From CADCTM01 sp049671305 (GTDB taxonomy: Bacteria; Cyanobacteriota; Cyanobacteriia; Cyanobacteriales; Coleofasciculaceae): a DNA stretch of 64,000 nt. The notes below the pieces were generated by a model. The model searched no databases, was not told the origin of the DNA, and saw nothing but the letters and a program-made list of their open reading frames with translations. Location: assembly GCA_049671305.1 (NCBI GenBank), contig JBATUR010000035.1:62001-126000 (forward strand), read 5' to 3'. Positions 60,989-64,000 of the stretch are shown here, in pieces; within the stretch, counting starts at the first letter, position 1, and every line of letters starts with the position of its first letter. A program made the position numbers and the translations under genes.

Positions 60989-61170
60989 TAGGCGACCTGA
61001 CAAAAACAAAAACTTAGAGATTAGCTCTTAAAAGCTAGAAAGATATTTCAGTCTCAGCACTTGCTTCAATAATAGTAAGTACTGGTGATCATTTTTTAAT
61101 GTTTGTGCAGCCTTTTCGAGTAAAAATACTGATTAATCAACAGTGGTGCAAGTCAAGCTTAGTTAAACTC

Positions 61171-61737
61171 ATGAAAAATCTTAAACTTACCCTTTATTCT
61201 CTCTTTATTCTCGTCTTTCTTTTCGGCATTGCCGGCATCGGGCTAAAGTTGTCTCGGTTTAGAATTTCTCTAGAAACCGAAGCCCCAAATACTGCCTCTT
61301 TACCAGTGATGGCACCAAGTCCACCAGCTACCATCAAAAAATTAGTACCCGGCTTGTCTGCCACTCCTGCCCTGCCAACTCCAGCCGTGTTACAAGCCCA
61401 AAAAATTGACCCCGCGCAGGTGTCGGCACGTCAAGGAAATTTGCGGGTAAGTAATCCCACAGAGCATCCGGTGCGGGTGGCACTCTTGACCAGGCAAATA
61501 GCCCAGAAGACCTATGGAGAGCCGATACACTGGGATTTTTCGCCGATGGAAGGTGGTACTCAAGGGCTGAAGGTTTCGCTGCCCCAGGGCGATTTAAGGC
61601 TGAAAAAAGGAGATGTTTTAGTGGCTTTTGCTCAGGATGGTTCACGCTTGTACTGGGGACCATATATAGTCGGCGAGACTCCGGCACCTAGTTGGAATGC
61701 TCAAAAAGCTGAGTGGCAGTTGATTTTGCAGCCTTGA
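61171..61737 (+). CDS. Conserved hypothetical protein, membrane-anchored
   Basis: The protein has one N-terminal hydrophobic helix (about 7-27), a Pro/Ala-rich linker (about 38-80) and a soluble domain beginning about residue 85 (ARQGNLRVSNPTEHPVRVALL) that ends near WNAQKAEWQLILQP. The domain is predicted to be beta-rich and extracytoplasmic. The start is ATG 61171 (MKNLKLTLYS). It is 158 bp before a glycosyltransferase gene on the same strand. No known family is recognised. Confidence 0.72.
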   Translation: MKNLKLTLYSLFILVFLFGIAGIGLKLSRFRISLETEAPNTASLPVMAPSPPATIKKLVPGLSATPALPTPAVLQAQKIDPAQVSARQGNLRVSNPTEHPVRVALLTRQIAQKTYGEPIHWDFSPMEGGTQGLKVSLPQGDLRLKKGDVLVAFAQDGSRLYWGPYIVGETPAPSWNAQKAEWQLILQP

Positions 61738-61894
61738 GTTGGGGTAGGGCAAACCTTGCCAAAACAGACTCTAGGGAACTGCTATCTTGTGTCAGAGTCA
61801 TCAAAAATATGAGCAGCGGTGGCATTTACCGCTAAATTAAGTCTGGGAACGACCACAAGGCGGCTAATTCTAGACTGGATAATGTTTGGGGTAA

Positions 61895-63709
61895 ATGATG
61901 AAACCGATAGTGAGGCAGGGTTTGAAGATTAAGGAATGGCAACCGACAAAAGCTTGGGGGCTGGCGATTTTGTGGCTGCTGGTAATTGGCTTTTTGGCTT
62001 TCTTTTGGAATTTAGGCAGCACTGGTTTGATTGATGAAACTGAGCCTTTGTTTGCCGAAGCGGCACGACAAATGACGGTGACTGGAGATTGGATTACTCC
62101 TTATTTTAATGGGGTGACTCGCTTTGATAAGCCGCCGTTGATTTACTGGTTAATGGCGATCGCTTATTCTACTTTTGGAGTCAATGAATTTGCCGCCAGA
62201 TTGCCTTCTGCACTCGCTGGAGTTGCCTTGACCAGTCTGCTTTTCTATACTCTACGGCAGTTTGGCGGTTGGGGAATCCCCAAGCTTGAGCCAGACGCCA
62301 CAAAGAGCGATAATACTGCCATCAGGCAATGGCAATCATGGCTAGTCGCGGGTTTGGGTTCAGCAATGGTGGCATTAAATCCCATTACTTTGTTTTTTGG
62401 ACGCACTGGCTACTCAGATATGTTGCTGAGTTTATGTTTTGGTGGATCATTGTTAGCTTTTTTTATCGGTTATGCTCAACCAGAACAACCGAAAATACAA
62501 GAGCGTTGGTATTTAGCTGTTTATGTTTTATTCGGGTTAGCGGTATTAACTAAAGGTCCTGTTGGTATTGTTTTACCTGGATTAATTATTGCATCTTTTC
62601 TATTTTATCTAGGTAAAACCAAGGAAGTTTTGCGAGAAATGCAGGTAGTCCGGGGGTCTTTAATTTTTCTAGTTATTGCTGTTCCTTGGTTTATTTTAGT
62701 GACGTTGCAAAATGGGGAAGTTTATATTAATTCGTTTTTTGGAGTGCATAACTTTGAACGATTTACTAATGTTGTCAATCAGCACCAAGGACCGATTTAT
62801 TTTCACTTATTAATTGTTTTAATTGGTTTTGCACCGTGGTCAATTGGCTTACCAAGTGCAATTGCCAGCATTAATGTTTTCCAACGTCAGCGCTTTTCAA
62901 ACTTACCGCGCCAAGCTCATTTAGGTTTGTTTGCTTTGTTTTGGTTTTTCATTGTTTTAGGCTTTTTTACAATTGCCGTAACCAAATACTTCAGCTACAC
63001 CTTACCGCTAATGCCTGCGGCGGCGATTTTGTTAGCGCTTTGGTGGAGTGAACAAATTGTACAAGGACAAATTTTCCATCAATCTTCTCTAAGTCTCAAA
63101 ATTACTACTGTTGTTAGTATTGTCTTTTTTGCTGTGTTGGCAGTGGCTTGTTTTTATTGCCCCCAATGGTTAGGAGATGACTCAACTATGCCAAATTTGG
63201 GAGTAAGAATTAGTCAAGATGGCATCTCTAATATTGGGGCAGTAATTTGGGGAATTAGTGCCATTGCGGGCTTAATTTTACTGCTACGTCGTCAAGCTCA
63301 TTGGCTTTGTTCTGTGCAGTTTCTGGGCTTTTTGGCATTTTTAATGTTTGCGATTATGCCAGCATCAGCTATTATTGATTCTGAACGTCAATTGCCTTTA
63401 CGGCAAATCGCTCAAGCTGTGGTTCAAGATGCCAAACCTGGGGAAGAAACGGTAATGATTGCTAATGGTTTTGAAAAGCCAACTTTAGTTTTTTATAGCC
63501 AAAGACCAATCACGTTTTTGATGCGTCCGACTGAAACTATTCCCTATATTCAAAACACGAACAAACCAAGAAGTTCTAATTCTCTGCTATTAATTGCTAC
63601 TGAGCAAGCTTTGAAAAAAAGTGGCTTGGAAGCAACTCAATATCAAGCAGTCAGTCAATCAGGAATTTATCAGTTAGTGCGTGTATTAAAGTCAAGAGTT
63701 ATTCAATAA
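61895..63709 (+). CDS. GT39 family glycosyltransferase (ArnT/PMT-like)
   Basis: A 604-residue polytopic protein of the PMT/ArnT superfamily, which transfers sugars from polyprenyl phosphate donors. The first extracytoplasmic loop carries the catalytic signature DETEPLFAEAARQM followed by GDWITPYFNGVTRFDKPPLIYWL. About 11-13 membrane helices follow and a soluble C-terminal domain (about 480-604) ends the protein. Possible acceptors are lipid A or cell-surface glycans. A second, incomplete GT39 gene follows. Confidence 0.92.
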   Translation: MMKPIVRQGLKIKEWQPTKAWGLAILWLLVIGFLAFFWNLGSTGLIDETEPLFAEAARQMTVTGDWITPYFNGVTRFDKPPLIYWLMAIAYSTFGVNEFAARLPSALAGVALTSLLFYTLRQFGGWGIPKLEPDATKSDNTAIRQWQSWLVAGLGSAMVALNPITLFFGRTGYSDMLLSLCFGGSLLAFFIGYAQPEQPKIQERWYLAVYVLFGLAVLTKGPVGIVLPGLIIASFLFYLGKTKEVLREMQVVRGSLIFLVIAVPWFILVTLQNGEVYINSFFGVHNFERFTNVVNQHQGPIYFHLLIVLIGFAPWSIGLPSAIASINVFQRQRFSNLPRQAHLGLFALFWFFIVLGFFTIAVTKYFSYTLPLMPAAAILLALWWSEQIVQGQIFHQSSLSLKITTVVSIVFFAVLAVACFYCPQWLGDDSTMPNLGVRISQDGISNIGAVIWGISAIAGLILLLRRQAHWLCSVQFLGFLAFLMFAIMPASAIIDSERQLPLRQIAQAVVQDAKPGEETVMIANGFEKPTLVFYSQRPITFLMRPTETIPYIQNTNKPRSSNSLLLIATEQALKKSGLEATQYQAVSQSGIYQLVRVLKSRVIQ

Positions 63710-63753
63710 GTTATTAACTTTTGATTTTATTGTGTAATTGGCAGTTTTGAACA

Positions 63754-64000
63754 ATGCAAATGGCTCAAAAATGGTTGGCGAATCAGGATAATCAATTTTT
63801 AATCTTTTGGCTAGTTGGAGGACTGTTATTTAGAGGATTTATTGCGCTCTTTCTCTATCCTGGCTTTGATGAATCTTATTATTATGTCTATAGCCAAAAC
63901 TTAAACTGGAGCTATTTTGATCATCCAGTTTTGGTGGCGTTAGTAACAGGATTTGGAACGTGGTTGACAGGTGATGTTTCTCAGTTTACGATTCGTTTGG
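63754..64000 (+). CDS. GT39 family glycosyltransferase, 5' part
   Basis: An ATG at 63754 opens a frame that stays open for 82 codons to the window edge. After a membrane helix (about 15-35) it contains LYPGFDESYYYVYSQNLNWSYFDHPVLVALV, which is the PMT/ArnT-type catalytic loop: Asp-Glu, Tyr-Tyr and Asp-His-Pro positions are visible. It begins 44 bp after the previous GT39 gene. The rest of the gene is outside the window. Confidence 0.85.
   Translation, partial: MQMAQKWLANQDNQFLIFWLVGGLLFRGFIALFLYPGFDESYYYVYSQNLNWSYFDHPVLVALVTGFGTWLTGDVSQFTIRL

Noticed and set aside
1..64000. CRISPR arrays, prophage or intact insertion sequences
   Set aside because: No regularly spaced direct repeats, integrase, transposase or phage structural gene was found in the sequence or in the conceptual proteins.

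Overview
The window is chromosomal DNA from a cyanobacterium. The palindrome GCGATCGC (HIP1) recurs throughout, and many genes are cyanobacterial hallmarks: RpaB, a CCB-type cytochrome b6 maturation protein, the SphS/SphR phosphate two-component pair, an SLH-OprB porin, a VTE5-like phytol kinase, plant-type glycerate kinase, Ycf20/DUF565, CHASE2- and PAS-rich signalling proteins and an orthocaspase. The large signalling repertoire, LEA-like protein and caspase fit a large-genome, possibly filamentous or desiccation-tolerant species, but the genus cannot be fixed from sequence alone. No prophage, intact insertion sequence or CRISPR array was seen.

Layout. 1-4.8 kb: end of a small gene, DUF456 - CCB protein - rpaB (minus strand), radA, and a creatininase-family hydrolase. 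5.4-10.8 kb: a phosphate-response block, sphR-sphS-phoU followed by a Tat-exported PhoX phosphatase with a candidate Pho box. 11-17.4 kb: SLH porin, rplS, tRNA-Trp, secE-nusG-rplK-rplA, an L10 leader and rplJ-rplL. 17.5-21.4 kb: S41 protease, Uma2 protein, LuxR regulator, sulfurtransferase. 21.4-25.4 kb: a compact Mrp Na+/H+ antiporter operon with one MrpD and a truncated MrpA-type subunit. 25.8-41.4 kb: Ser/Thr kinase, degenerate GIY-YIG protein, TPR protein, ABC ATPase-rsmG, a repetitive glycine-zipper/LEA-like protein, aldo-keto reductase, rpiA, an RRM protein, a Tat-signal caspase, the phytol kinase homologue and yidD.

41.9-48.0 kb holds the most unusual block: four tightly packed same-strand genes encoding a DUF815-like AAA ATPase, a membrane-anchored coiled-coil protein with a TerB-C-like C-terminus, a BrxD-like (DUF2791-type) P-loop ATPase and an Lhr/BrxHI-like superfamily II helicase. 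The last two overlap by ATGA. This resembles the DNA-processing branch of Ter-dependent stress/defence systems without the methylase, PglZ or nuclease components of BREX, and is the best candidate here for a poorly described system.

48.3-64 kb: CHASE2-kinase fusion, sfsA, a five-PAS histidine kinase, murJ, small conserved proteins, moaC, tRNA-Arg(ACG), a dienelactone hydrolase, a graveyard of broken genes (HipA-like/DUF3037 remnants), glycerate kinase, Ycf20-like protein and two consecutive GT39 glycosyltransferases, the second cut by the window edge. Short palindromic repeats of types common in cyanobacterial genomes sit in several intergenic gaps.
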